A stretch of DNA of 34,778 nucleotides from Nitrospina sp. (GTDB lineage Bacteria; Nitrospinota; Nitrospinia; Nitrospinales; Nitrospinaceae): the NCBI GenBank assembly GCA_020430445.1, contig JAGQJZ010000023.1, forward strand, positions 1 to 34,778, written 5' to 3'. The position numbers and the translations under genes were made by a program. A model generated the notes under the pieces. The model was not told where the DNA came from, did not search any database, and saw nothing but the letters and a program-made list of their open reading frames with translations. How positions within the stretch are numbered: position 1 is the stretch's first letter; the number at the start of each line of letters is the position of its first letter. Below, piece by piece: positions 1 through 7,445 of the stretch.

Positions 1-104
1 TTTTTCGCGCCAAGAAATGGGCCGTCCGCAAGGACTCTGCCGAAAAAACCATCGAATGGGTTTTGCGTGTGAAGACGCTGCCCCCACGGCGAGTGGCGGG
101 TTGA
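1..104 (+). CDS. 3' end of an unknown gene (partial)
   Basis: Reading from base 3, the frame is open to a TGA at 102-104 and gives a basic, tryptophan-containing 33-residue tail that begins FRAKKWAVRKD and ends PPRRVAG. The composition looks like coding sequence and the frame closes 6 bases before the stop of the convergent LRR gene, which fits a real gene end. Too little is present to name a family, and the start lies outside the window. Confidence 0.4.
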   Translation, partial: FRAKKWAVRKDSAEKTIEWVLRVKTLPPRRVAG

Positions 105-110
105 TTGGCT

Positions 111-779
111 TTAGAAAATTTTCAGCGTTTTCAGATTGACCAGTTTTTTTGATTGCCGCACCGCTTCCCGGGCTTCTTCGGACTTGATGCGGTTCCCCCC
201 CAGATGCAGGTAGGTCAGGCTGGCCAGGTTGTCCGAATCGGCGATGGCCCGGGCGCCTTCTTCGCCGACGCGGTTGTCCACCAGGCTGAGGTAGTCGATT
301 TTGTTGAGCCAGGGTGAGGTCGCCAGCGCGCATGCTCCTTCGGGGCCGATCCCGTTGCATTCCAGGTTCAGCGTGTGGACGTTTTTGAATTTCTCCGTCT
401 GCGCGATCAGGCGCACTCCCGCGTCGCCGAGTTCATTCGATCCCAGTTGAAGGTACTCGATGTCCTGGAGATAGGGGGAGTCGATGAGGATCTGCAGGGC
501 TTCGGGGGTGAAGCCGTTGTGGGTGATGATCAGGCTGGTGACCTTGCTGATCGGCTCGAACTCCGCGATCAGGCGGGCGAGGTCGACCGCGTGGTTCTCT
601 TCCTTCTTGCCGTGTTTGGAAAAAACGTAGGCGTCCTGCAGTTTGAGGACCTTTTTGTCCTTGATGCACTCAAACAGGGCTTTTTGCCGGGGCGTGAACT
701 GGTCGCCCACATCCCCGTAATTGGTGCCGTCGTTGACCAGCTTTTCCCAATCCTTGGCTGAAAAGACCGGTTTCTTCAA
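111..779 (-). CDS. Leucine-rich-repeat protein, ribonuclease-inhibitor type
   Basis: This 222-residue protein has no signal peptide or membrane segment, so it is probably cytoplasmic. From about residue 80 it carries at least four tandem repeats of about 28 residues with the pattern LxLxxNxIGxEGAxxLAxSxxLxx, the ribonuclease-inhibitor class of leucine-rich repeat, which forms a curved protein-binding surface. The N-terminal 75 residues are charged and not recognised. The start is TTG, supported by a GGAG ribosome site 8 bases upstream that lies inside the end of the preceding gene. The stop of the Sel1-repeat gene is 2 bases away, so the two are probably co-transcribed and translationally coupled. 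A second protein with the same repeat type is encoded at 1946-2758. The binding partner is unknown. Confidence 0.85.
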   Translation of the reverse strand: MKKPVFSAKDWEKLVNDGTNYGDVGDQFTPRQKALFECIKDKKVLKLQDAYVFSKHGKKEENHAVDLARLIAEFEPISKVTSLIITHNGFTPEALQILIDSPYLQDIEYLQLGSNELGDAGVRLIAQTEKFKNVHTLNLECNGIGPEGACALATSPWLNKIDYLSLVDNRVGEEGARAIADSDNLASLTYLHLGGNRIKSEEAREAVRQSKKLVNLKTLKIF

Positions 780-781
780 TC

Positions 782-1255
782 CTAATTCTCCAGTACTTTA
801 ATATTTTCGCATCCCATGGAATTGCCCAGGTCGCAGGCCTTTTTGTAATACTTTTTGGCCGAACTGGCGCGGCCTTCCCGGTATTTCAGGCTGCCCAGGT
901 TGAAGCAGGCGTTGCTTTCGTCCTTGTCGCAGGCTTTTTCAAAATATTTCGCCGCTTCTTTCCAGTATTTGCTGTATTGAGCGCCCTGCATCTGGATTAA
1001 AATCCCGGCGTTGTTGCACCCCGTGATCCAGCCGCCATCGCAGGCCTTTCTGTAATATTCGAGCGCTTTCTTGTTGTCCCGGTCCAGGGTGCGTTTTTTC
1101 TCCCCGATGGTGAAACAGGCGAAGGAATTTCCTCCCTGGCACATTTCTTCCAACTTTTGGTCTTTGTCCTGTCCGAAAGCCGGGACAGCCGCGATGAAAA
1201 AGAATAGAATTCCGGTCAAACAACAGGAGACCTTCCCTTTATAGAAAGAGTTCAC
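782..1255 (-). CDS. Secreted Sel1-repeat, cysteine-rich protein
   Basis: The protein is 157 residues from a GTG start at 1255, chosen because AGGA lies 8 bases upstream and the product then begins with a classic signal peptide (a basic start, a hydrophobic run LTGILFFFIAAVPAFG, cleavage before QDKDQ). The mature part has three to four Sel1 (TPR-like) repeats, each with the pattern A-x2-Y-x3-A-C-x6-8-C-x-N, so paired cysteines recur about every 36 residues. This resembles the Helicobacter Hcp family, where such pairs form disulfides between helices. That fits an exported helical scaffold in the periplasm. Sel1 proteins usually mediate protein contacts and no enzyme motif is visible. It is upstream of, and probably in one operon with, the LRR gene. 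Confidence 0.82.
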   Translation of the reverse strand: MNSFYKGKVSCCLTGILFFFIAAVPAFGQDKDQKLEEMCQGGNSFACFTIGEKKRTLDRDNKKALEYYRKACDGGWITGCNNAGILIQMQGAQYSKYWKEAAKYFEKACDKDESNACFNLGSLKYREGRASSAKKYYKKACDLGNSMGCENIKVLEN

Positions 1256-1427
1256 GGTGAGCGTCCTTTCTTTGTCTATAAACCGTTGGCGGAATACACC
1301 AGGAATTGCCAAAAGTATATCACAAAATGCCGCCACCTCTGCTCCCGCGGGGCCGTCTTCCCGCTGATCGTCCGGCGTTGCCGGTTGAGGTTTGCATCCC
1401 CCTGAAATTTCTTATACTCTCTCCGGC

Positions 1428-1949
1428 ATGAATATCGTCCTCATTGGTTATCGCGGGACCGGAAAGTCGGTTGTCGGGCGGATTCTGGCCCGCTTGCTGA
1501 ACCGCCCGCTGTACAGCCTGGATCGGATCATTGAAAGCAAGGGAGGCATGCGCATCCCCGAATTCGTCGCACGGAACGGCTGGCCCAGATTCCGCGAACT
1601 CGAATCCGAGGTGGTGTGTGAAGTCTGCGCGAAAGCGGAGGAGGCCATCCTCGATTGCGGCGGCGGCGTGGTGCTGGACCACCGCAACGTCGAGCGTCTC
1701 AAAGAGCAGGGGCGCATGGTGCTGCTCACCGCGGGCTTCGAGATTTTGCTGAAACGCCTGAGCCGCGACCGCAACCGGCCCGCTCTGATGGAGGGCGTCA
1801 GCTTTGAAGAGGAGCAGAAGCTGATCATGACCCAGCGCGAGGCCAAGTACCGGGAGGCCGCCGACTTCACCTGCGACACCACGCAGGACACGCCCGAGGA
1901 AACGGCCAACGAGATCGTCCGTCATTTCAGGGAAAGCGGGTGGGTATGA
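1428..1949 (+). CDS. aroK: Shikimate kinase
   Basis: A 173-residue enzyme that phosphorylates shikimate with ATP in the chorismate (aromatic amino acid) pathway in the cytosol. The P-loop GYRGTGKS lies at residues 7-14, shikimate-binding Asp at 32 (SLDRIIE), Arg at 54/56 followed by ELE, the GGG motif at 78-80, and a lid arginine in RNRPAL. The conserved region R-x3-Y-x-E-AD is also present. Length is normal for AroK. The ATG at 1428 places the P-loop at the usual position. TTGCAT (1392-1397) and TATACT (1413-1418), 15 bases apart, form a possible promoter very close to the start, and no good ribosome site is seen. The stop overlaps the ATG of the downstream LRR gene (ATGA), implying coupling. 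Confidence 0.94.
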   Translation: MNIVLIGYRGTGKSVVGRILARLLNRPLYSLDRIIESKGGMRIPEFVARNGWPRFRELESEVVCEVCAKAEEAILDCGGGVVLDHRNVERLKEQGRMVLLTAGFEILLKRLSRDRNRPALMEGVSFEEEQKLIMTQREAKYREAADFTCDTTQDTPEETANEIVRHFRESGWV

Positions 1950-2758
1950 TCAGTCCCCTGTTCGACAGCCTCCTGCGGCACAGCATGACGCTGATCGATT
2001 CCGGAGTCGATAAATCCGAGGCGATGGTGGTCGACGAGTCGCGCATGTTCGCCGATGCCGAATCCGGCGAGGCTCCCAAGTTCAAGCTGGAATTGAACGG
2101 CAAGGACATCAACCTCGAGGAGATGGAGGACCTCGGCGGCTGGCCGCGCCTGAAAACCGTCAAGGCGTTCTGGCTCGATGCGAATGAATTCGGCGATGAA
2201 GGCGTCGAACTGCTGGCGGGGTTTCCACATCTGGCGCGTTTGCACACGCTGTCGCTGGCGAACAACAAACTGACCGACCGGTCGCTTGCGGCGATTGCGG
2301 GTTCAAAAATCCTGAAAAAACTGCGCGTTCTTTTCATCCAGTACAACCGGTTCGGTGCGGAAGGCATGCGGGCGCTGGCGGAGTCGGACACTGTGAGCGG
2401 ACTCGAAACCCTGTACGCCAAGATCAATCCGCTGGGCGACGCGGGCGTGCAGGCGCTGGCGGCCTCGACCCGCCTGCGTTCGCTGAAGGAGTTGTATCTG
2501 GAACGGGTGCGCATGACGCGCGAAGGGCTTGCGGCGTTGTGCGCCTCGCCGATTCTCGACACGGTGGAAAAACTGTACCTCGGCGACAACGGGCTCGAAG
2601 ACGACGCCGTTGAACTGATCGCCGGGAGCGGACACCTGAAAAACCTGATCACGCTCGATTTGGGTAAAAACCGGATTTCGCTGGACGGCATGGACATCAA
2701 GCAGCGTCTGCTCGACCAGCCGGACATGCCGCGGTTCAAATTCCTGCATTGCGACTGA
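1946..2758 (+). CDS. Leucine-rich-repeat protein, ribonuclease-inhibitor type
   Basis: This 270-residue protein has no export signal. It carries about six to seven tandem repeats from residue 65 to 250, each about 26-28 residues with L-x2-L-x-L-x2-N-x-(L/F/I)-x(D/G)-x-G-x2-x-LA. Repeats include LHTLSLANNKLTD, LRVLFIQYNRFGAEG and VEKLYLGDNGLEDDA. This is the same repeat class as the protein at 111-779, suggesting paralogues with a Sel1 gene and aroK between them. The ATG at 1946 overlaps the aroK stop; a GTG two codons upstream is an alternative. The stop is followed after 4 bases by the DNA glycosylase gene, so aroK, this gene and the glycosylase probably form one transcript. The function is likely protein binding; the partner is unknown. 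Confidence 0.87.
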   Translation: MISPLFDSLLRHSMTLIDSGVDKSEAMVVDESRMFADAESGEAPKFKLELNGKDINLEEMEDLGGWPRLKTVKAFWLDANEFGDEGVELLAGFPHLARLHTLSLANNKLTDRSLAAIAGSKILKKLRVLFIQYNRFGAEGMRALAESDTVSGLETLYAKINPLGDAGVQALAASTRLRSLKELYLERVRMTREGLAALCASPILDTVEKLYLGDNGLEDDAVELIAGSGHLKNLITLDLGKNRISLDGMDIKQRLLDQPDMPRFKFLHCD

Positions 2759-2762
2759 TGTG

Positions 2763-3392
2763 ATGACTGCCCTGCCGGACCACGCGGGACTGCTGGCCCA
2801 TTTCAGGCAACACGATCCCCGAATCGCCGACGTCATGAACGCCGTGGGACCGCACCGGCTGCGGCCGGACAACCGCTATTTCCAGGTGCTGGCGCGGGCC
2901 ATCGTGTCCCAGCAAATCTCGACCCGGGCGGCGGACACCATCTATTCCCGTTTCGCGAAGCTTTTTGAAAACCGGCGTCCGCGTCCCGGCCCGCTCTTGT
3001 CCCTTGCGGAAGACGACCTCCGCGCCGCCGGTCTTTCCCGCCAGAAAATCGTGTACATGCGGGACCTGGCGCGTCACTTCGAGGAAGGCCACGTTCGCCC
3101 GCGCCGCTTCCGGTCGATGGACAATCATGAGATCATAGAACAGCTCGTGCAGGTGAAAGGCATCGGCCGGTGGACGGTCGAGATGTTCCTCATTTTTTCA
3201 CTCAACCGGCCGGACGTGCTGCCGGTGGACGACCTGGGGCTGCGGTCCGCCGTTCAAAAAATCTACAACCTGAAAGCCCAGCCCGATGCCAGGACCCTGA
3301 AAACAATCGGGGCGCCCTGGAACCCTTATGAATCGGTCGCGACCTGGTACGCCTGGCAGTTCCTGCGCCTGCCGGAGAAGGAATCCCGGTAG
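2763..3392 (+). CDS. DNA-3-methyladenine glycosylase, AlkA/HhH-GPD type
   Basis: A 209-residue base-excision-repair enzyme that removes alkylated purines from DNA. The helix-hairpin-helix element is at residues 131-140 (VKGIGRWTVE) and is followed by LPVDDLGLR, where the second Asp (about 157) corresponds to the catalytic Asp of AlkA. The ARAIVSQQIS segment near residue 45 is typical of this subfamily. It lacks the N-terminal TBP-like domain of E. coli AlkA and has no FeS cysteines after the domain, unlike MutY/Nth. The ATG at 2763 follows the LRR stop by 4 bases; an in-frame GTG directly before it is possible. It ends 44 bases before the O-methyltransferase, which has its own strong ribosome site. 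Confidence 0.91.
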   Translation: MTALPDHAGLLAHFRQHDPRIADVMNAVGPHRLRPDNRYFQVLARAIVSQQISTRAADTIYSRFAKLFENRRPRPGPLLSLAEDDLRAAGLSRQKIVYMRDLARHFEEGHVRPRRFRSMDNHEIIEQLVQVKGIGRWTVEMFLIFSLNRPDVLPVDDLGLRSAVQKIYNLKAQPDARTLKTIGAPWNPYESVATWYAWQFLRLPEKESR

Positions 3393-3436
3393 CCTGGCCT
3401 GTTGAACTTTACCCTGAACATTCCCGGAGGTTTTCG

Positions 3437-4069
3437 ATGGATTTCATTGATGAAAAAATAGAACAGTACGCCTACAACCACACGGAAGATGAGGGGGCGC
3501 TGCTGCGGCAGTTGAAGGAGGAAACCTACGCCTCCCTGGAAATCCCCCAAATGCTGACCGACCGTATCGAAGGCCGGTTCCTCAACCTGCTGGTGAAAAT
3601 TTCCGGTGCGCGGCGGGCGGTGGAAGTGGGCACCTTCAGCGGGTACGGCACCTTGTCGATGGCCGAGGCGCTGCCGGATGACGGAGAACTGTTCACCTGT
3701 GAGATCGATCCGGAAGCAATTGCCGTGGCGCGGAGCTATTTCGACCGGAGCGCGCACGGCAAGAAAATTCACCTGCTCGAAGGCGATGCGCAGGTGTCGC
3801 TCGCCCGGTTGGCCGGCCCGATCGATTTCGCCTTCATCGACGCGGACAAGGCCAATTACCTGAATTATTACCAGGCGATCCTGCCGAAAATGCGGCACGG
3901 CGGACTGATCGCGGTCGACAACGTGTTGTGGAGCGGGCGTGTCCTGCACCCGATGGACGATTCCGATCGCGCCATCGCCCACTTCAACGATACGGTCAAG
4001 CGCGACCCGCGCGTCGAACACGTGTTCCTCACCGTACGCGATGGCATCTACCTGCTCCGGGTGAAGTGA
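3437..4069 (+). CDS. SAM-dependent O-methyltransferase (COMT-like, COG4122)
   Basis: A 210-residue class I methyltransferase of the cation-dependent catechol/caffeoyl-CoA type. The SAM-binding loop is VEVGTFSGYGTLSMA (about 57-71). FIDADKANYLNYY (about 134-146) supplies a metal-ligand Asp, and IAVDNVLWSGRV supplies the Asp-Asn pair. Length and motif order are normal. The start has a GGAGG site 6 bases upstream. The substrate cannot be read from sequence; relatives act on catechol-like small molecules, and some bacterial ones on flavonoids or siderophore-like compounds. It is the last gene of the + strand run; an 85-base gap separates it from the convergent lipoprotein gene. Confidence 0.92.
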   Translation: MDFIDEKIEQYAYNHTEDEGALLRQLKEETYASLEIPQMLTDRIEGRFLNLLVKISGARRAVEVGTFSGYGTLSMAEALPDDGELFTCEIDPEAIAVARSYFDRSAHGKKIHLLEGDAQVSLARLAGPIDFAFIDADKANYLNYYQAILPKMRHGGLIAVDNVLWSGRVLHPMDDSDRAIAHFNDTVKRDPRVEHVFLTVRDGIYLLRVK

Positions 4070-4154
4070 AAGAGCCGGTAAGCTTTTAAGGAGAGAGTTT
4101 ATAAAGTTGGAACAATGAAAGCCGTTTTGTAAAAACCGCGGCGGGCGGAGTCCT

Positions 4155-4940
4155 TTAAAAATATTCGTCGAGCAGGGCCTTGCGCCGGCGTTCGTATTCC
4201 GCTTCGTCGATCAACTGCTTGTCGCGCAGTTTGTTGAGGATGCCGAGCTTGCGTTCCAGTTCCTGCTCTTTGGCCGTGGGTGCGGGCGCTGCTGCGGGAG
4301 CCGGCGCGGCGGGTTCGCGGGGCGTCGTGGTTTCCATCCGCTGGGGTTTCGGCGGTGCCGTCTGGATGGGGGAAACGATCCAGTTGTGGATGTCCCGTTC
4401 CATCAGTATTTTTTTCGTGTAGTATTTCTGCCCGGACCGGGGGGCCAGCCGCCAGCGTTGTTCGTTCCGTGCCCAGGCCTGCCGGGTGAACGCCTCGCCG
4501 TCGATTTTGTTCAGCCGCCAGTGGAGCCTGCCGTTGCTGGCGAAAAGATCCCCTTCCGTTTCACCGCCGTCTCCTTTGATCTTGAATGAAATGTAATGAT
4601 CCGGCCTGGCGTGGTTGAGCGCCTTGGTCAGGAGACGCTTGAGGTCCGGCAACTGGACTTTGTTGAATACCGGTTCCGGTTTGCTCACCAGCGCCAGATG
4701 CTCGTAGAAGACGGATTTGATCTGCGCTTCCATCGTATCGCCGTTGATCGAGAACGGGTGTTGCAGGTCGATGCCGTCGATCTCGCGGTCGCGTTGCTTG
4801 TCGTGGTATTCGATGGTGACATTGCGCGTTTCCAGCTTGCGGCTTTCATCGGGGATGCTGGTGCAGGCCGTTGAGCCGAGCAGGAGCAGCAGGAGAACAG
4901 GCCACAGCCGGTTGCGGGCGTTTTGTCCGGGTCGTGTCAT
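4155..4940 (-). CDS. Lipoprotein with C-terminal SHOCT domain
   Basis: A 261-residue protein from the ATG at 4940. The start is chosen because it directly precedes a lipoprotein signal (RNRLWP, hydrophobic run VLLLLLLG, then STAC with the lipidated Cys near residue 25). An upstream in-frame ATG would add 39 residues lying wholly inside the preceding gene. The body, about residues 30-180, is an unrecognised mixed-fold domain. A Pro/Ala-rich linker (about 195-222) leads to a C-terminal helical pair LERKLGILNKLRDKQLIDEA..., matching the SHOCT pattern (short C-terminal oligomerisation domain). The start is 1 base from the stop of the methyltransferase gene, so the two are translationally coupled. 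It is likely anchored in the envelope. No function can be assigned. Confidence 0.78.
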   Translation of the reverse strand: MTRPGQNARNRLWPVLLLLLLGSTACTSIPDESRKLETRNVTIEYHDKQRDREIDGIDLQHPFSINGDTMEAQIKSVFYEHLALVSKPEPVFNKVQLPDLKRLLTKALNHARPDHYISFKIKGDGGETEGDLFASNGRLHWRLNKIDGEAFTRQAWARNEQRWRLAPRSGQKYYTKKILMERDIHNWIVSPIQTAPPKPQRMETTTPREPAAPAPAAAPAPTAKEQELERKLGILNKLRDKQLIDEAEYERRRKALLDEYF

Positions 4941-4941
4941 C

Positions 4942-5517
4942 TCAGGCGGGGGCGTCTTCCGGTTTGCGCACGAGGATGGCGGAAGTGGCTTTTTCATCTT
5001 CGTCCGTTTCACGGTAGTGGAGGATACGGTAGTTGAAAAATTCCTTGATGAGTTCATTCGGTCCGAGCACCCATTCCGGTTTGAAGTCCGAGTATTGGAG
5101 ATGGTCCTGATTGAAGGTTTCGAAAATGACGATTCCGCCCGGGCGCAGGCTCTTGCGGATGGGCTCGAAGAGTTTGCGGTCGAGGAAGTAGAAACACATC
5201 ACCAGATCGAACGTGTTTTCAGGAATCGGCCATTCGTCGAGGTCGGCGACTTCGCCCTTCAGGGAGAGCCCGCGCTCCCGGGCCAGTTCATTGGCCCGCT
5301 GGACGCCGATCTCGGAGACGTCGACGCCCAGGACCTCATACCCCAGGCTGGCGGCGAAGAGGGCGTTGCGCCCTTCCCCCATGGCCAGGTCCAGAGCCCG
5401 GCCCTTGCCGGGCAGGTGCGACCGGTTTTCGGACAGCCAGGAACAGGGTTTACGGCCGGCCAGGCACTCGCTGCCGCCGTATTTTGAATTCCACTTCTCC
5501 TTGTCTTTCAAAGACAT
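4942..5517 (-). CDS. Class I SAM-dependent methyltransferase (TehB/methyltransferase-11-like)
   Basis: A 191-residue protein from the ATG at 5517, preceded by GAGG 8 bases upstream. The SAM motif I is LDLAMGEGRNALFAASLGYEV (about 42-62, with the acidic loop end DVSE at about 65). Motif II/III is FDLVMCFYFLDR, and post-motif is LRPGGIVIFETF. The N-terminal WNSKYGG... pattern and overall size match the small TehB-like family, which methylates small molecules or metalloids. The substrate is unknown. It is the first gene of a two-gene unit with the SHOCT lipoprotein and is divergent from rplU, about 230 bases away. Confidence 0.88.
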   Translation of the reverse strand: MSLKDKEKWNSKYGGSECLAGRKPCSWLSENRSHLPGKGRALDLAMGEGRNALFAASLGYEVLGVDVSEIGVQRANELARERGLSLKGEVADLDEWPIPENTFDLVMCFYFLDRKLFEPIRKSLRPGGIVIFETFNQDHLQYSDFKPEWVLGPNELIKEFFNYRILHYRETDEDEKATSAILVRKPEDAPA

Positions 5518-5626
5518 ATCGCAAACCTCGCAGATTCTTATAGCATTCGCGGGAAAATCCCGCAAGCCGGACCGGGGGGCGCGGCCCCCGGTTCCGGACG
5601 ACAGGGCAGATATTGTAACTCAAAAG

Positions 5627-5655
5627 TTGACGCGCGCCTGAAAATTCAGTATGAT
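5627..5655 (+). promoter_or_regulatory. Sigma-70 promoter of rplU-rpmA-obgE
   Basis: TTGACG (5627-5632) and TATGAT (5650-5655) are separated by 17 bases, a near-consensus housekeeping promoter. Transcription would begin near 5662, leaving an 80-base pyrimidine-rich leader before the AGGAG site of rplU. Such leaders often carry ribosomal-protein feedback control, but no conserved structure was identified. Confidence 0.75.
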
Positions 5656-5744
5656 GCTCGCTTATATTTTCCCTCGTTCAGGTCACCCCTGCAGCAAGGT
5701 TTTCCGTTTTATTTCTTATTTCGAGTGAGTACCCAGGAGACGTT

Positions 5745-6056
5745 ATGTACGCGGTTCTGAAAACCGGCGGCAAGCAGTACAAGGTTGCCGAAGGCGATGA
5801 AATCAAGGTGGAGAAAATTGAAGCCAACGTGGGCGATTCCATCACCCTGAACGAGGTGCTGATGGTGGCGGGCGAAGGTCAGCCCCAGGTGGGCACCCCG
5901 TTTATCGACGGCGCGGCGGTCACCGCCGAAGTGGTCGACCAGGGCAAGGCCCCGAAAATCATTGTGTTCAAAAAGAAGCGCCGTAAAAACTACCGGCGCA
6001 AGAACGGTCATCGCCAGCCGTTGACCAAACTCAGAATAACCGGCATCAACAAATAA
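5745..6056 (+). CDS. rplU: 50S ribosomal protein L21
   Basis: A 103-residue large-subunit ribosomal protein that binds 23S rRNA. The start [14 protein letters not shown] is the family hallmark, and the C-terminal [15 protein letters not shown] is the conserved RNA-binding stretch. Length is standard. AGGAG lies 6-7 bases before the ATG. The gene is followed after 19 bases by rpmA and then obgE, the widely conserved rplU-rpmA-obgE order, all read from the promoter at 5627-5655. Confidence 0.98.
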   Translation: MYAVLKTGGKQYKVAEGDEIKVEKIEANVGDSITLNEVLMVAGEGQPQVGTPFIDGAAVTAEVVDQGKAPKIIVFKKKRRKNYRRKNGHRQPLTKLRITGINK

Positions 6057-6075
6057 GCATTCCGAGGAATCGAAT

Positions 6076-6336
6076 ATGGCTCATAAAAAAGGGCAGGGCA
6101 GCACTTCCAACGGCCGCGACAGTATCGGCAAACGCCTCGGCGTGAAACGTTTTGACGGACAGTTCGTCAAGGCCGGTGAAATCCTGGTGCGCCAGCGCGG
6201 CACGACCTTTCACCCGGGAAACAACGTTTCGGTTGGCAGCGATTACACGCTGTTCACGACGGTGCCGGGACGGGTTAAATTCGAATGGATGACCCGCACC
6301 AAGAAAAAAGTCAGCGTCTACCCGGTTTCCGAGTAA
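6076..6336 (+). CDS. rpmA: 50S ribosomal protein L27
   Basis: An 86-residue protein whose N-terminus reaches the peptidyl-transferase centre. It begins [16 protein letters not shown] and contains [12 protein letters not shown] and the family signature ILVRQRGT. There is no Firmicutes-type N-terminal extension requiring cleavage, in keeping with a Gram-negative host. Residue 7 is Gln where many homologues have a second Gly in the GGGST segment, a small deviation. A GAGG site precedes the ATG. Confidence 0.98.
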   Translation: MAHKKGQGSTSNGRDSIGKRLGVKRFDGQFVKAGEILVRQRGTTFHPGNNVSVGSDYTLFTTVPGRVKFEWMTRTKKKVSVYPVSE

Positions 6337-6392
6337 ACACCCCCTCCGGCAGGTTTTTCTCTTAAAAATTCCCACGTGACAGGTGCGTCCTC

Positions 6393-7445
6393 ATGTTTGT
6401 CGACCAGGTCAAAATCACGGTCCAGGCGGGCAAGGGCGGGGACGGCTGTTGCAGTTTCCGCCGTGAAAAATACATCCCGAAAGGCGGCCCGGACGGTGGC
6501 AACGGCGGCCGCGGCGGGGATATCATCCTGGTCACCGACCCCGGCCTCACCACGCTGATCGACCTGCGCTACCAGCAGCTTTACCGCGCCGACACCGGCA
6601 CCCACGGGCGGGGCAAGAGCCAGACCGGCAAAAGCGGTCAGGATATGTACATCAAGATCCCCCTGGGAACCGTGGTCAAGGACCATGAGACCGGCGAGAT
6701 CGTCGCCGACCTGACCGAACCTTTCGAGGAATTCGTGCTCGCGCATGGAGGCCGGGGCGGTTTCGGCAACGAGCATTACAAGTCCTCCGTCAATCGCGCG
6801 CCGCGCCGCGCGGACAAGGGCGAACCCGGTGAAGAGAAGGTGCTCACCCTGGAGTTGAAACTCCTCGCCGATGTCGGCATCGTCGGCTTCCCCAACGCCG
6901 GCAAGTCCACCCTCATTTCATGTATTTCCAATGCGCATCCGGAAATCGCCGACTACCCGTTCACCACACTGACGCCGAAACTCGGCGTCGTCAAGGTCGA
7001 GGATTTCCGCTCCTTCGTGGCGGCGGACATTCCGGGAATCATCGAGGGGGCGCACGAGGGCAAGGGGCTGGGGCACCGCTTCCTCAAACACACCGAACGC
7101 ACCCGGCTGCTGGTCCATCTGCTGGATTTTTCCGTGATGAACACGCGCGATCCGCTGCAGGATTACCACACCCTGCAGCGCGAACTGAAGGCGTTTGACC
7201 CCGCGCTGGCTGAAAAGCCGCAGATCCTGGTGGCCAGCAAGGTGGATCACCCGGAAGCGGAAGCCCGCTGGGAGGCGTTGCGCCCCCGGCTTCTGGAACT
7301 GAACCCGACGGTCATGGCGATTTCCTCCGTCAAGGGGGCCGGGCTCAAGGAACTGATTTACGCCATCAAAACCCAACTCGAAGCCATGGGACAATGGGGG
7401 GCGGAAAACCCGGAGGGGAGGGGAGAGGAAGATCAGCTGATCTGA
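6393..7445 (+). CDS. obgE: Obg/CgtA-family GTPase, 50S assembly
   Basis: A 350-residue cytosolic GTPase linked to large-subunit maturation and the stringent response. The glycine-rich Obg fold (about 1-158) starts MFVDQVKITVQAGKGGDG. The G domain has G1 GFPNAGKST (about 165), switch YPFTTLTPKLG, G3 DIPGIIEGAHEGKGLGH, and G5 ISSVKGAG. The G4 motif reads ASKVDH where NKxD is usual, a Ser for Asn change in the guanine-binding motif that is also seen in some Obg-like proteins. It lacks the C-terminal OCT domain found in Gram-positive forms. The 3' end overlaps the convergent zinc-ribbon gene by 13 bases. Confidence 0.96.
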   Translation: MFVDQVKITVQAGKGGDGCCSFRREKYIPKGGPDGGNGGRGGDIILVTDPGLTTLIDLRYQQLYRADTGTHGRGKSQTGKSGQDMYIKIPLGTVVKDHETGEIVADLTEPFEEFVLAHGGRGGFGNEHYKSSVNRAPRRADKGEPGEEKVLTLELKLLADVGIVGFPNAGKSTLISCISNAHPEIADYPFTTLTPKLGVVKVEDFRSFVAADIPGIIEGAHEGKGLGHRFLKHTERTRLLVHLLDFSVMNTRDPLQDYHTLQRELKAFDPALAEKPQILVASKVDHPEAEARWEALRPRLLELNPTVMAISSVKGAGLKELIYAIKTQLEAMGQWGAENPEGRGEEDQLI

